A DNA stretch of 64,000 bases, taken from Candidatus Kirkpatrickella diaphorinae (lineage in GTDB: Bacteria > Pseudomonadota > Alphaproteobacteria > Acetobacterales > Acetobacteraceae). This document shows, one piece after another, positions 9,496-19,070 of the stretch. The stretch spans positions 62,001 through 126,000 of the forward strand of contig NZ_CP107052.1 in assembly GCF_025736875.1 (NCBI RefSeq), written 5' to 3'. The notes under the pieces are model-generated. The model saw nothing but the letters and a program-made list of their open reading frames with translations. It searched no databases and had not been told where the DNA came from. Position 1 is the stretch's first letter; every line of letters starts with the position of its first letter. The translations under genes and the position numbers were made by a program.

Positions 9496-10952
9496 GTGAC
9501 AAAGATATTGTCGAGCAGGATCCCGAGAAGGAAAATGACGGTCCCGTCAATCCGATTGCGCCGCGTGAGGCTGACGACCCGTTCGCGCAACAGGATATGC
9601 CGCTCGCGCTGCTGGAGTTCCACTCTCCGACAGCGTCTCTCGTCAACATGCCGCCCTCTCCGGCGGCGCTCTACATCATGTGGGTCGTGGGGGGGATGTT
9701 CATCATGTGCTTCCTCGCCGCGGCGCTATTCCCCATGAATAAAATCGTCACCACCCCCGGAAGGCTCGTCTCTGTCGAGCGCACCATCATCGTGCAGCCG
9801 CTGGAGACATCCATTGTGCGCTCCGTCGACGTCAATATGGGCGATGTGGTGCAGAAAGGGCAGATCCTCGCGCATCTTGACCCCACAATCACAACGGCGG
9901 ATATCGGCGATAAACGCGCCCAGCGGGATGCTTATCAGGCGACAGTCAATCGCCTCAAGGCGGAGGCTGAAGGTAAGGATTATACGGCGGACATCAAAAA
10001 TCCCTATTCCGTCAATGAGGCGGCGGCCTTCCTGAAGCGGCGGCTCGAATTTGCAGCCAAAACCCAGCAATATGAGCAGGATATTGCCTCGTTACAGAGT
10101 CAGATCCAGGGTTATGTTGCCAGTGCCGCCATGTATCGGGGACGCGCCAATATCGGGGGTCAGATCCTTGAAATGCGTCAGAAACTCCAGAAGGAAGCTG
10201 TCGGGAGCCGCCTGATGACTCTGGGCGCGCAGGGTGAGCTGATTGACGCGGAGCGCGCTCAGATTGAGGCGCAGCAGAATGCCAACGCGGCCAGGGCCAA
10301 ACTTGCCGCAACGCAGCAGGAGCTCGCTGCCTTTAAGGAAAACTGGCTTGCCGATGTTTACGCGAAACTCAGCGAGGCCCAGCATCGATATGATGAGTCG
10401 GAGGCCGAATTTACAAAATCCAAATTGCGCAGCGAGCTGATCTTATTAAGGGCCCCGGAGGATGGTGTCGTCCTGAACGTCGCGAAAGTATCGGTCGGGG
10501 CGGTGGTGCAGGGGGCGCAGGTTCTCGTCAGTCTCGTCCCGACAGGCGCAGCGCTTGAGATGGAGGCGGTTCTGCGCGGGCAGGATGCAGGATTCGTGAA
10601 ATTGGGTGACCATGCTTTACTGAAATTTTCCACCTTTCCCTATAATCAATATGGGGGCGCGGATGCCACCGTCCGCGTCATCAGTGCGGATACGTTCTCA
10701 AGCGAGGATGCTCCTCAGGACGTCGCTGGCGCGGCGGGGCGCGGTCAGTCACCACAATCCATGGCGAATGGCTTTTACCGTGTCCGTCTGCGGATTGATC
10801 GTTACACGCTGCATGGCGTGCCGTCCTTCTTCCATCCGATACCGGGTATGCCGGTCACGGCGAATATCCAGGTGGGCAAACGGACGATGCTGCAATATTT
10901 CTTCAATCGTTTGACAGCGGCAACTTCGTCGGGGCTGAGAGAGCCCTCGTAA
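9492..10952 (+). CDS. HlyD-family type I secretion membrane-fusion protein
   Basis: This is a 486-residue periplasmic adaptor for the ABC transporter just upstream. It has a cytosolic N-terminal tail of about 58 residues, a single membrane anchor near residues 59-82 (YIMWVVGGMFIMCFLAAALF), a lipoyl-like half motif (VVQKGQILAHLDPT), a long alpha-helical coiled-coil hairpin (about 150-310) and the returning lipoyl/beta-barrel part (LRAPEDGVVLNVAKVSVGAVV). HlyD proteins link the inner-membrane exporter to a TolC-like outer-membrane channel; no tolC homologue is seen in this window. The ATG sits in the 4-bp overlap ATGA at 9492, which indicates translational coupling. Confidence 0.92.
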   Translation: MSDKDIVEQDPEKENDGPVNPIAPREADDPFAQQDMPLALLEFHSPTASLVNMPPSPAALYIMWVVGGMFIMCFLAAALFPMNKIVTTPGRLVSVERTIIVQPLETSIVRSVDVNMGDVVQKGQILAHLDPTITTADIGDKRAQRDAYQATVNRLKAEAEGKDYTADIKNPYSVNEAAAFLKRRLEFAAKTQQYEQDIASLQSQIQGYVASAAMYRGRANIGGQILEMRQKLQKEAVGSRLMTLGAQGELIDAERAQIEAQQNANAARAKLAATQQELAAFKENWLADVYAKLSEAQHRYDESEAEFTKSKLRSELILLRAPEDGVVLNVAKVSVGAVVQGAQVLVSLVPTGAALEMEAVLRGQDAGFVKLGDHALLKFSTFPYNQYGGADATVRVISADTFSSEDAPQDVAGAAGRGQSPQSMANGFYRVRLRIDRYTLHGVPSFFHPIPGMPVTANIQVGKRTMLQYFFNRLTAATSSGLREPS

Positions 10953-10981
10953 AGAGGTCAAAGACGTTGAGGTAAAAGCAA

Positions 10982-12733
10982 GTGGCGATTTCTCCACGCT
11001 TGAATATGTTTGTCTCGAAGCCGCGGCGTCTGCAAAACGCGATCGCGCTTCTCGAAGAGGATGATCGGGCCGTCGAGGGGTTCTCCCGCCTGTCGGCCCT
11101 TGCGGCAGAGGGTGTGGTTGAGGCGCAATATCGCGTCGGGCGCGCCTACCTTGAGGCACGTGGCACACCCTACCAGTTTCGGGAAGGTGAGCGCTGGCTT
11201 CGCCGCGCTGCCGAGGTCGGCCATACGGACGCGCAGTACTTCCTCGCCATATTGCACCTTATCGGCTACCCGAAGGGCTTCGATCCGGAGAGTGAGGACG
11301 TTTATAGCGGCGTTTCAATGGAGGAACGGGTGCCCGACCTCGCCGGGGCGCTGCCCTGGGCCCTTAAAGCGGCGGAAGCCGGGCATGTCGAGGCGGCGGG
11401 GCTCCTCGGTTATATTTATTCATCCGGTCCGCATGAGATCAAGGATGAGCAGAAAGCCCTCAAATGGTATGAGATCGCGCATGAGAAAGGCTCTCCTCAG
11501 GGGAGTCTCGGCCTCGGCATTGCGCGTCTTCAGTCCTCACCGGATAAAACTGCGATCGCTCTTTTGCGCAAGGCGGCGGATGCCGGCCTGCCGACCGCTT
11601 TTTTCTATCTTGGCTGGGTATATGAACTCGGGATTGTCGCGCCGCAAGACGATGTCCGTGCCGCGCGGAATTTTCAGAAAGCGGCGGAAGGCGGCGTCAC
11701 GGCGGCCGCGCTGCGTTACGGTGTTTACCTGCTCCATGGCCGCGGCGTCGAGAAAGACCTTTTTCAGGCCGAGACATGGCTTCGCCGTGCCGCGCTGAAA
11801 GGGGAGGCTGAGGCTGCCGCGATCCTCGGCGACCTGAATATTCGTGGCTTTGACCACGCTCCCAATTTTGAGGATGCAGGGGGGTGGTATCGCCTTGCGG
11901 CTGAGATGGGCCATGCGGCGGCGGCGCGCGGGCTTGCGCTTCTTTACCTCACCGGGTCAGGCGTGAAACGTGATCTCGACCTCGCGGCGCAATGGTTTCA
12001 TACGGCGGCGGAAATGGGCGATTCAGTCGCCAGTGCCGATTTCGGCAATCTGGCCCTGATCGGTGTCGGGTCGGAATCCCAGAAATCAGATCTGTTCAAG
12101 CGCTTCATGACCGAGGCTGAAGAAGGGAGCCTGGTGGCGGCATTTAATCTTGGCGTCTGCCTGGCTCAGGGGGTGGGCACGGAGGAAAATCCGCAGGCGG
12201 CCATCCAATGGTTCAAGGTCGCGGCGAAAGGTGTCGTTAATGCACAATATTGGTTAGGCCGCCTCTATGGCGGTGAATTCGGCGTTGAGGCGGACCCGGC
12301 GGCTTCCGTCGAATGGCTGGAGAAAGCGGCAGATGCCGAGATGCCGGAGGCCCAGGTTGCGCTGGCGCAACTCCTCGTGACGGGAACATCCGTTCTGGGG
12401 GAAGATCACCCGCGCGCACTCAAACTTTACCGATCGGCCGCGCAGCGTGGCAATGTCGATGGCACGTTCGGCCTTGGGGCCATGCTGGGCGGCGGCCATC
12501 ATGTTGAGGAACAGAATCGCGCAGAGGCGCAAAGCTGGTTTCGCCTGGCGGCGGAACGCGGTCACGGCCTGGCGCAATTAATGTTGGGTCGGTATCTTGA
12601 GCGCGGCCTGGGTGGTGAGGTCAATCTGGAAGGTGCGCAGCTATGGTATGAGCGCGCTGAGAAATCCGGTGTTCCGGAGGCGTCACAGGCCCTTATCGCG
12701 CTGAATAAATCGATGGTTGTCGATGCCGGATGA
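10982..12733 (+). CDS. Sel1-like repeat (tetratricopeptide-type) protein
   Basis: This encodes 583 residues made almost entirely of Sel1-like repeats of about 36 residues, with the pattern A.yxLGxxYxxGxGV..D...A..WfrkAA..G recurring about 13-14 times (examples: AALRYGVYLLHGRGVEKDL and AAFNLGVCLAQGVGTEENP). Such solenoids act as protein-protein scaffolds. There is no signal peptide. The GTG start has GAGG upstream. It lies 29 bp after the hlyD-like gene and overlaps the following glycosyltransferase gene by 11 bp, so it is probably in the same operon and may organise the export or glycosylation machinery; that role is inferred. Confidence 0.88.
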   Translation: MAISPRLNMFVSKPRRLQNAIALLEEDDRAVEGFSRLSALAAEGVVEAQYRVGRAYLEARGTPYQFREGERWLRRAAEVGHTDAQYFLAILHLIGYPKGFDPESEDVYSGVSMEERVPDLAGALPWALKAAEAGHVEAAGLLGYIYSSGPHEIKDEQKALKWYEIAHEKGSPQGSLGLGIARLQSSPDKTAIALLRKAADAGLPTAFFYLGWVYELGIVAPQDDVRAARNFQKAAEGGVTAAALRYGVYLLHGRGVEKDLFQAETWLRRAALKGEAEAAAILGDLNIRGFDHAPNFEDAGGWYRLAAEMGHAAAARGLALLYLTGSGVKRDLDLAAQWFHTAAEMGDSVASADFGNLALIGVGSESQKSDLFKRFMTEAEEGSLVAAFNLGVCLAQGVGTEENPQAAIQWFKVAAKGVVNAQYWLGRLYGGEFGVEADPAASVEWLEKAADAEMPEAQVALAQLLVTGTSVLGEDHPRALKLYRSAAQRGNVDGTFGLGAMLGGGHHVEEQNRAEAQSWFRLAAERGHGLAQLMLGRYLERGLGGEVNLEGAQLWYERAEKSGVPEASQALIALNKSMVVDAG

Positions 12734-15698
12734 CGGCCCTGCCCGACGAAAGAGGCCGCGGCCGCTCTTCACCGGTTACGGCCATAAAGTTACGGCACGA
12801 CAGCGCGCGGATTGGAAATGCTGGGCCGATCAACGTGCCCAGCTATCCTACCGGCGTGGCACGGAGGCCGCCCTTTCCGGGGATTACAGTCAGGCCATAA
12901 CTTGGCTTGACCGCGCCGCCCGTATGGCGCCGGATGACCTCAACGTGGCCGCAGCGCGCGCCTTCGCGTATTTTGCCGCAGGGGATTGGGCGGCAGCCTG
13001 CGTGCAACTCGGCAAACTGGTCGACATCACGGCGTCGCCCCGCGTCTTAGCGGCGCTTGCGGTCACTTGGCTGAGATTGCGACGGATTGATCAAGCCTGC
13101 GCGGTGACAGAAGCGCTCCTCAGCCGGAACGCGCCGCCGCCTGAAATCTACCCGACAGCGGACCTCGTCAGGCGGCACGTTAATAAAGTCGGGTGGTGCG
13201 GTGTCAGCAATGCGGGTATTCTCATCGGGCAGAGCGACGCGCCGGTCAGCATCAAGCTGGATGATCATTTCATTGCGCAAAATGTCTCTTTACCCTTTGC
13301 CCTGCCTGAAAAATGGGTGGCGGCGACGCATCTTGAGGTGCTGGCTGACGATAAGCCCCTCCTCGGCGCGCCGATCGACTTGCAGGCCATCCGGCAGACA
13401 GAGGGTTTTGTCACCTGTAAAAACGGGAAATTGGAGGGTTGGATCTGGTATCCGCATGACCCGGAAACACCCGCCGAGATATTGATTAAATGCGCGGGTC
13501 ACGCCCATCGCATCCTGCCGCAGGAAGATGCGGGGGACATGAATCGTTACGCGATATTTCGCGCCGCCCGGCGATTCACATTTCCCATGAAATCTATCCC
13601 GCGTGATGCCCGTATTGACGTGACGGACCGTTATGGGCGCCATTTGATGGGGAGCCCGGTGACGCCGGCGCTGCGCGCCTTATTGGAGACGCGCCCTCCC
13701 CGTGTTTCGTCGGGCGATGCGCAGCTTTCAGCGCCATCGCCGCGCGCAGGGGCACCAAAAAGGCGGGAAGCCTGTCTCGTCATCATCCCTGTCTATCGCG
13801 GCTTGGCGGAAAGCCGCGCCTGCCTCAATTCCGTGCTGGATGCGCGGACTGACGACCTGGAGATACTCGTCATTAATGACGCGACCCCGGACCCGCAACT
13901 AAGGGAGGCGCTGCATCTTCTGGCCGCTTCCGGTGACATCACCCTCCTGACACATGAGGAAAATCTCGGCTTCGTTGCAAGCGTAAATGCGGGACTGGAG
14001 CAGGCAGCGGGGCGGGACGTCATTTTGCTGAATAATGACGCGATGTTTTTCAATGATGGCGTGCGCCGCCTGCGCGCGGCGCTGCATAGTGCCGCGGATA
14101 TCGGCACGGCCACGCCTTTTTCAAATCACGCGACGATTTTCTCCCTGCCCTATGTGGACAAACCTAATCCATTTCCCTCACCGGCGCATGGCGCTTTCCT
14201 GGATCGCATTTTATCGGAGAGCGCGTTTGCACCCGGCCTTGATGTGCCCACCGCGCATGGGTTCTGCATGGCGATCAAGGGCGCGTGCCTCGAAGAAACG
14301 GGCCTTTTCCGCGACGCGCTTTTCGCACAGGGTTACGGGGAGGAAAATGATTTCTGCCTGCGCGCCGCTGATCATGGATGGCGACATATCGCGGCGACGC
14401 GGGTCTATGTGGCCCATCATGGCAGCTTGTCATTTAACGGCGCACGAGATGACCTTTTGGCGCGCAACCTCAAACTGGTCGAGAAATTACATCCGGGTTA
14501 CCTCGCCGCCATTGACGCCTTCATTGAAAAAGATCCGCTCGCGGCTTTCCGCAATGACGTCATCGCGCGTGCCATCAAAGCGACATGGCGGGAAGCCCCG
14601 CATCGCACCGCGATATTGGTGACGCATGATGCGGGTGGCGGTGTGGAACGCATTGTCAAGGACCGCGCGCAATGGTTTCAGGATCAGGGCCTGGCAACGC
14701 TGGTTATCCGACCGCATTATGAGGGATGCCGATTGTCGCGTTTTGGCGGCGATGATGGGGAAGTCATCTTCCGCCTGCCGGAAGGTTGGGGGGATCTGGT
14801 GGCGTTCCTCAAGGAGATGTCGCCTGCTCTCGTCGAGATCCATCATATGGTGGGTCATGCCGCGATTATGCATCAATTGCCGCGCGCTCTTGCTGTTTCG
14901 AGCGATATTTACGTCCATGATTATGCGTGGTTCTGCCCGCGCGTCACGCTTCTCAGCGATAAAAGCCGTTATTGTGGAGAGCCGGATCTGGAAAGCTGCC
15001 AGAAATGCGTGGACCGTTTGGGTGACCTGACGGGGGAAAACCTCCCCGTGGCGGCGCGCGTGGCACGATCTGACGCCTTGTTACGTGAGGCACGCCGTGT
15101 TGTGGCGCCGTGCCATGATACGGCCACGCGCATGATGCGGCATTTTGACACGGTGCCCGTCATCGTTATGTCGCCATCTGACTTGCCCGCAACGCCGAAT
15201 CGTCGAGTTCCGCGGCGGGTGAGGGGGGCTGCCGTGCGCATTTGTGTGGTTGGGGCGATCGGGAAGGATAAAGGTTACGACGTGTTACTTGCGTTGGCGC
15301 GTTACGCCCAGCGTACGCATCGCGCGCTTGATATTCTCGTGATCGGGCATAGTGTCGATGATGATCGCCTCCTTGCGACAGGCAAAGTCCATGTGACGGG
15401 TGAGTATAAAAATAATGAAGAAGCTCTTAGCCTGATTGAGGCGTTTCAACCTCACTGGGGATTTCTGCCCTCCATTTGGCCGGAAACCTGGTGTTTTGCG
15501 TTAAGTCTTCTGATGGCGAAAATTTCCAGAATTGCAGTATTCGATATCGGGGCGCAGGCGGAGCGGATGCGGCGGGTTCACGGTTCCGTTATTCTACCCT
15601 TGGGCATGAACGTCTCACGATTGGCCGACATGTTCCATCCACCATCGGAAGGGGCGTTAGATGAGGGCCGCAAACTGCCCGAAATTGGGGGAAAATAA
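12723..15698 (+). CDS. Multidomain glycosyltransferase (TPR-like, sandwich, GT2, GT4-like)
   Basis: This encodes about 991 residues. Residues ~35-140 resemble TPR helices (RRGTEAALSGDYSQAITWLD). Residues ~150-300 form a beta-rich segment with LEGWIWYPHDPETPAEIL. A GT2 catalytic domain follows (VIIPVYRGLAESRACLNSV, LVINDATPD, then the DxD-like LLNNDAMFF and EENDFCLRAADHGW). The C-terminal ~350 residues resemble a GT4 fold (VEIHHMVGHAA, VGAIGKDKGYDVLLALARYA, GEYKNNEEALSLI). Two transferase folds suggest a bifunctional enzyme adding consecutive sugars to an acceptor, as in capsule or glycan assembly. The ATG at 12723 overlaps the Sel1 gene; a TTG at 12717 is also possible. The acceptor and sugars are unknown. 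Confidence 0.85.
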   Translation: MPDDGPARRKRPRPLFTGYGHKVTARQRADWKCWADQRAQLSYRRGTEAALSGDYSQAITWLDRAARMAPDDLNVAAARAFAYFAAGDWAAACVQLGKLVDITASPRVLAALAVTWLRLRRIDQACAVTEALLSRNAPPPEIYPTADLVRRHVNKVGWCGVSNAGILIGQSDAPVSIKLDDHFIAQNVSLPFALPEKWVAATHLEVLADDKPLLGAPIDLQAIRQTEGFVTCKNGKLEGWIWYPHDPETPAEILIKCAGHAHRILPQEDAGDMNRYAIFRAARRFTFPMKSIPRDARIDVTDRYGRHLMGSPVTPALRALLETRPPRVSSGDAQLSAPSPRAGAPKRREACLVIIPVYRGLAESRACLNSVLDARTDDLEILVINDATPDPQLREALHLLAASGDITLLTHEENLGFVASVNAGLEQAAGRDVILLNNDAMFFNDGVRRLRAALHSAADIGTATPFSNHATIFSLPYVDKPNPFPSPAHGAFLDRILSESAFAPGLDVPTAHGFCMAIKGACLEETGLFRDALFAQGYGEENDFCLRAADHGWRHIAATRVYVAHHGSLSFNGARDDLLARNLKLVEKLHPGYLAAIDAFIEKDPLAAFRNDVIARAIKATWREAPHRTAILVTHDAGGGVERIVKDRAQWFQDQGLATLVIRPHYEGCRLSRFGGDDGEVIFRLPEGWGDLVAFLKEMSPALVEIHHMVGHAAIMHQLPRALAVSSDIYVHDYAWFCPRVTLLSDKSRYCGEPDLESCQKCVDRLGDLTGENLPVAARVARSDALLREARRVVAPCHDTATRMMRHFDTVPVIVMSPSDLPATPNRRVPRRVRGAAVRICVVGAIGKDKGYDVLLALARYAQRTHRALDILVIGHSVDDDRLLATGKVHVTGEYKNNEEALSLIEAFQPHWGFLPSIWPETWCFALSLLMAKISRIAVFDIGAQAERMRRVHGSVILPLGMNVSRLADMFHPPSEGALDEGRKLPEIGGK

Positions 15699-15800
15699 TT
15701 TCTTGACGGCGTCTTGTATTGGGGCCGCAATCAGCTATCACTTATCATGGATGCCGCTGTTAACGCGCGGGGTTTAACAAGTCAGTCAGGAAGGTTTGTC

Positions 15801-16676
15801 ATGCCGAACGGTTCGGAATCAGGGAAATCGATCGTACAGATACAGTCCAATGCATCTTTGATGACTTTTGATGCGGGCCTCTATTGTATTTTTATGAGTA
15901 AGCCGGTGGAGCATTTCGCCGCTCCCGGGTTTCCGGCTGTCAAAGTGACGCAGGCACCTAATATTCCGCAGGGACTTGTCACGATCTCAGCGCTTGATGA
16001 GGAGGGTATCATCAGTAATCCCGGTGGCGCGGCGCTCGTGCGCGTCAATCGGGGCCCGGCGCAGGTTCTGGTCACGACATACAGCCTTCCCAATGATACG
16101 ACTGAAATCCCCGACGTGCAGGTGGCGCGTCTGAGTGGCCCCGTCATTCGCCCGGCTGAGGAGGGCGCTTCATCCGATATTGCAGGTGGCGACGCCCCGC
16201 ACCCCGGCGCGCAGAACATGCCGGAAATCTCGGCCCATATCCGGTCCCAGGGGGACGTTACCGGAAGTTTCGGGAACTGGGTCGGTGAGCCGGGGAGTAA
16301 GCAATGGATTGAGGGCTTCGGCCTGTCGCCTAAAAAAGACGTCGCGCCTGAAGATATTGAATATCAGGCGATGCTCGGGAAAGGCTGGCTGTCACCTTGG
16401 GTGGAGGGCGGCACTTTCTGCGGTTCCCGCGGGATGGCGCTGCCCATTCTGGGGCTGCGCGTGCGTCTGAAAAACGCGGCGGCAGAAAATTTCGCCGTGA
16501 TGGTTGAGGCGTACTTTGTCGATGGGTCACAGGTTGAGAGAACCAATGCGGATGCGGTGATTTCCGCTGAAAGCCATGCCGCGCTGGAGGCTTTCAAACT
16601 TGATATCGTGCCGCTGAAATCCGCAAGTAAAGGCGCGTCCCCGGCAGCAGGTCGCGGGCGGAAAAAAACCGCCTGA
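15801..16676 (+). CDS. Protein with ChW-like (hydrophobic W) repeat segment
   Basis: The start at 15801 is chosen because AGGAAGG lies six bases upstream; the frame is open back to 15714. The protein has 291 residues and no signal peptide. Residues ~150-250 show two units resembling clostridial hydrophobic-W repeats: GNWVGEPGSKQWIEGFGL and GWLSPWVEGGTFCGSRGMAL, each with Trp-Gly spacing and a following LRVRL-type strand. ChW repeats are known mostly from cell-surface proteins of Gram-positives. The tail is Lys/Ala/Gly-rich (SKGASPAAGRGRKK). It sits between two glycosyltransferase genes of the secretion locus and could be an exported substrate or acceptor; this is inference. Confidence 0.68.
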   Translation: MPNGSESGKSIVQIQSNASLMTFDAGLYCIFMSKPVEHFAAPGFPAVKVTQAPNIPQGLVTISALDEEGIISNPGGAALVRVNRGPAQVLVTTYSLPNDTTEIPDVQVARLSGPVIRPAEEGASSDIAGGDAPHPGAQNMPEISAHIRSQGDVTGSFGNWVGEPGSKQWIEGFGLSPKKDVAPEDIEYQAMLGKGWLSPWVEGGTFCGSRGMALPILGLRVRLKNAAAENFAVMVEAYFVDGSQVERTNADAVISAESHAALEAFKLDIVPLKSASKGASPAAGRGRKKTA

Positions 16677-16793
16677 CTTCGCCACGCGCATTCTCCGCGA
16701 CGTACATAACCCTCACGGTGATGCCCGTCACGGATGAATGTGCCTGCACCTTCACGGAACAGGCTCCAAGCTGAGACCCAGGACGAACAAAAC

Positions 16794-18020
16794 GTGCGCT
16801 TTCTTTTCATCCACCAGAATTTTCCCGGACAGTTTCTGCATATTATTCGGCATCTGGGACGAAATCCGGAAAATGAGATTGTCTTCATTTCGGAAGTCAA
16901 TGAAAACGCGATTGAAAACGTGCGCCGCGTGCTTTACCGCATTGCCCGTGCGCCGGAAGTCAGGTCAATGCCCGGGCTGCATGAATATGAGCTTGGCCTC
17001 CTCCGCGCGGAGGCCGTGGCCCGTGCGGCGCGTAACCTGAAAGCGCTCGGCTTCATCCCCGATGTGATTATCGGGCACCATGGTTGGGGTGAATTGCTGG
17101 ACATTAAAGATGTCTACCCATCCACACCACTCCTTGGATATTTTGAATTCTTCTATCATACGAAGGGTTTCGATGTTGATTTCGACCCTGAATTCCCGTT
17201 GGAGGCTGAGTTACTCCCGGTCGTGCGACAGAAAAACGCCGTTAATCTTCTGGCGCTCAGTCTGAACGAACATGGGCAGACTCCAACCGATTTTCAGCTG
17301 AAAACCTATCCATCCTGGGCGCGTCCTCAGATCAATCTGATCAGGGAAGGGGTCAATCTCAATCATTGTCGGCCTGACCCGGGTGCGGCGCGGCGTCCAC
17401 TGGAAATTAACGGGCATGTCATCGCGCCGGAGAAGAAACTCGTTACATATGTCGCGCGAAACCTTGAGCCTTATCGGGGTTTCCATAGTTTCATGCGTGC
17501 TTTGCCGCGCCTTCTGGCTGAAAGGCCGGATGTGGAAGTCGCGATTGTCGGCGGGGACAGCGTCAGTTACGGCCGCCTGCCGGGGAAGGGTTTTGCCAAT
17601 TGGCGTGAAGTCCTTCTGGCAGAATTGGGGGACAGGCTTGACCTGTCACGCACGCATTTCCTCGGGCAGGTCACATACCCGCTTTATCTGAAGTTACTTC
17701 AGCGATCAGATGCGCATATTTATCTGACCTATCCCTTTGTCGCCTCCTGGTCCCTTCGAGAAGCGCTCGCCATTGGCTGCCCGATTGTCGGGAGCGATAC
17801 CCAACCTGTGCGGGAATTCATCAAAGATGGGGAGACGGGCCTTTTGACATCCTGCCTCGATCCGGATGCGATCACAGGCAGTATCCATCGGATTCTGACC
17901 GATCGGGATTTATCGAATAATTTGAGACGGAATGCCCGGCGCGAGGCGGAAGCGCATCTCGATCTCGATGCCTATCTCAATCATTATGAGCGCATCATTT
18001 CAGACGTCGCGCGCTTCTGA
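16794..18020 (+). CDS. GT4-family glycosyltransferase
   Basis: This encodes about 408 residues from the GTG at 16794 (MRFLFIHQNFPGQFLH, a typical family start with AGGA upstream). An ATG at 16734 would add 20 residues but lacks a binding site. The N-terminal Rossmann half binds the acceptor (IGHHGWGELLDIKDVYP), and the C-terminal half holds the nucleotide-sugar site (LVTYVARNLEPYRGFHSFMRAL, then LREALAIGCPIVGSDTQPVREFI, with the E-x7-E motif). It is the last gene of the secretion/glycosylation locus, with a 117-bp gap before this start. Its product probably extends the glycan made by the upstream enzyme. Confidence 0.88.
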   Translation: MRFLFIHQNFPGQFLHIIRHLGRNPENEIVFISEVNENAIENVRRVLYRIARAPEVRSMPGLHEYELGLLRAEAVARAARNLKALGFIPDVIIGHHGWGELLDIKDVYPSTPLLGYFEFFYHTKGFDVDFDPEFPLEAELLPVVRQKNAVNLLALSLNEHGQTPTDFQLKTYPSWARPQINLIREGVNLNHCRPDPGAARRPLEINGHVIAPEKKLVTYVARNLEPYRGFHSFMRALPRLLAERPDVEVAIVGGDSVSYGRLPGKGFANWREVLLAELGDRLDLSRTHFLGQVTYPLYLKLLQRSDAHIYLTYPFVASWSLREALAIGCPIVGSDTQPVREFIKDGETGLLTSCLDPDAITGSIHRILTDRDLSNNLRRNARREAEAHLDLDAYLNHYERIISDVARF

Positions 18021-18163
18021 AATTCACAGGCGGTGACGCCGGTGACGTGACCCGCCTCATCATATAGCAGGGAAGGGCGTCGGATCGTTCTCCCTTCTGC
18101 CCGTATCAGCAAAGAGGGCGGGCGAGGCCGGTCAGGGTCCTCGCCGACTTTAATGGGCAGATA

Positions 18164-18688
18164 TTATTTCCGCGCCGCTTCATGCGCTGCGATGATAATC
18201 TTTTTGGCCTCCTCGGGCCCGGCCCATCCGGTGATTTTAACCCATTTGCCACTTTCGAGGTCTTTATAACGCTCAAAGAAGTGTGAGATGGCGCTGCGGG
18301 TGATGACGGGCAGATCGTCGATCGTTTTGACATCGCTATATTGCGTATGGATTTTGTCATGGGGGACGCAGATGATTTTCTCATCCTGTCCGCTCTCATC
18401 CTCCATTTTCAACATACCGACGGGACGCACACGGATCACCGCGCCAGGGCTGATCGGGCCGGGCGCGAGGACAAGGGCATCGGCCGGGTCACCATCCGCC
18501 GCCAATGTCCCGGGGATGAACCCGTAAGCGGCCGGGTAACTCATGGACGTAAAGAGAAAGCGATCAACGAAGACAGCGCCACTTTCCTTATCCACCTCAT
18601 ATTTGACGGAAGACCCCTCCGGGATTTCAATAACGACAAAGATATCGTCCGGCATGTTTTTGCCTGTCGGGATTTTTGAGAGATCCAT
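18164..18688 (-). CDS. ppa: Inorganic pyrophosphatase (family I)
   Basis: This encodes 174 residues, the usual size for bacterial family I enzymes, which hydrolyse pyrophosphate and pull biosynthetic reactions forward in the cytosol. Key motifs are present: the substrate region IEIPEGSSVKYEVDK, AYGFIPGTLAADGDPADALVL (the D-x-D-P-x-D metal site) and ISHFFERYKDLESGKWVK near the C terminus. It is convergent with the preceding glycosyltransferase gene and upstream of no obvious operon partner. Confidence is high from motif order and length. Confidence 0.96.
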   Translation of the reverse strand: MDLSKIPTGKNMPDDIFVVIEIPEGSSVKYEVDKESGAVFVDRFLFTSMSYPAAYGFIPGTLAADGDPADALVLAPGPISPGAVIRVRPVGMLKMEDESGQDEKIICVPHDKIHTQYSDVKTIDDLPVITRSAISHFFERYKDLESGKWVKITGWAGPEEAKKIIIAAHEAARK

Positions 18689-18770
18689 GGATAGAGTCCT
18701 GTCTGACGTTTGAATGGCGGAAATTTAAGCCTCTTTTACCCTTAGTCAGAAGGCTTGCACAGACGGAATT

Positions 18771-19070
18771 TCAGTCCGCACGACGATGGCGATCCGTATG
18801 GCCGAGATCTCTGTCAGGAAAGAGCACATCGCGCACGCGCTGCTTCAGAAGTTTCGCCTCCGGGAAGCCCCCATCGGCCTTGCGCTCCCAGATCACGTGA
18901 CCATCAACCGTGATCTCGAACCGCCCGCCATGGTCGGGCCGCAGGGCGACTTCTGTGAGGTCCTCTCCAAAAGTTTGCAACAATTCCTGCGCGAGCCAGG
19001 CAGCCCGCAACAGCCAATGGCATTGCGTGCAATAATAAATGGCCACATGACCTGTCTTGCGCGTCATCAT
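18771..19070 (-). CDS. SelT/SelW/SelH-like (Rdx family) protein
   Basis: This encodes about 99 residues with an N-terminal thioredoxin-like CxxC motif (YYCTQCHWLLRAAWLAQELL) followed by LRPDHGGRFEITVDG and the G-rich turn DGGFPEAKLLKQRVRD. These are hallmarks of the Rdx/SelW-like family, small redox proteins of unclear function. The bacterial version keeps Cys where some homologues have selenocysteine. The start could be either of two adjacent Met codons (19070 or 19067). It sits just upstream of ppa on the same strand with about an 80-bp gap. Confidence 0.85.
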   Translation of the reverse strand: MMTRKTGHVAIYYCTQCHWLLRAAWLAQELLQTFGEDLTEVALRPDHGGRFEITVDGHVIWERKADGGFPEAKLLKQRVRDVLFPDRDLGHTDRHRRAD

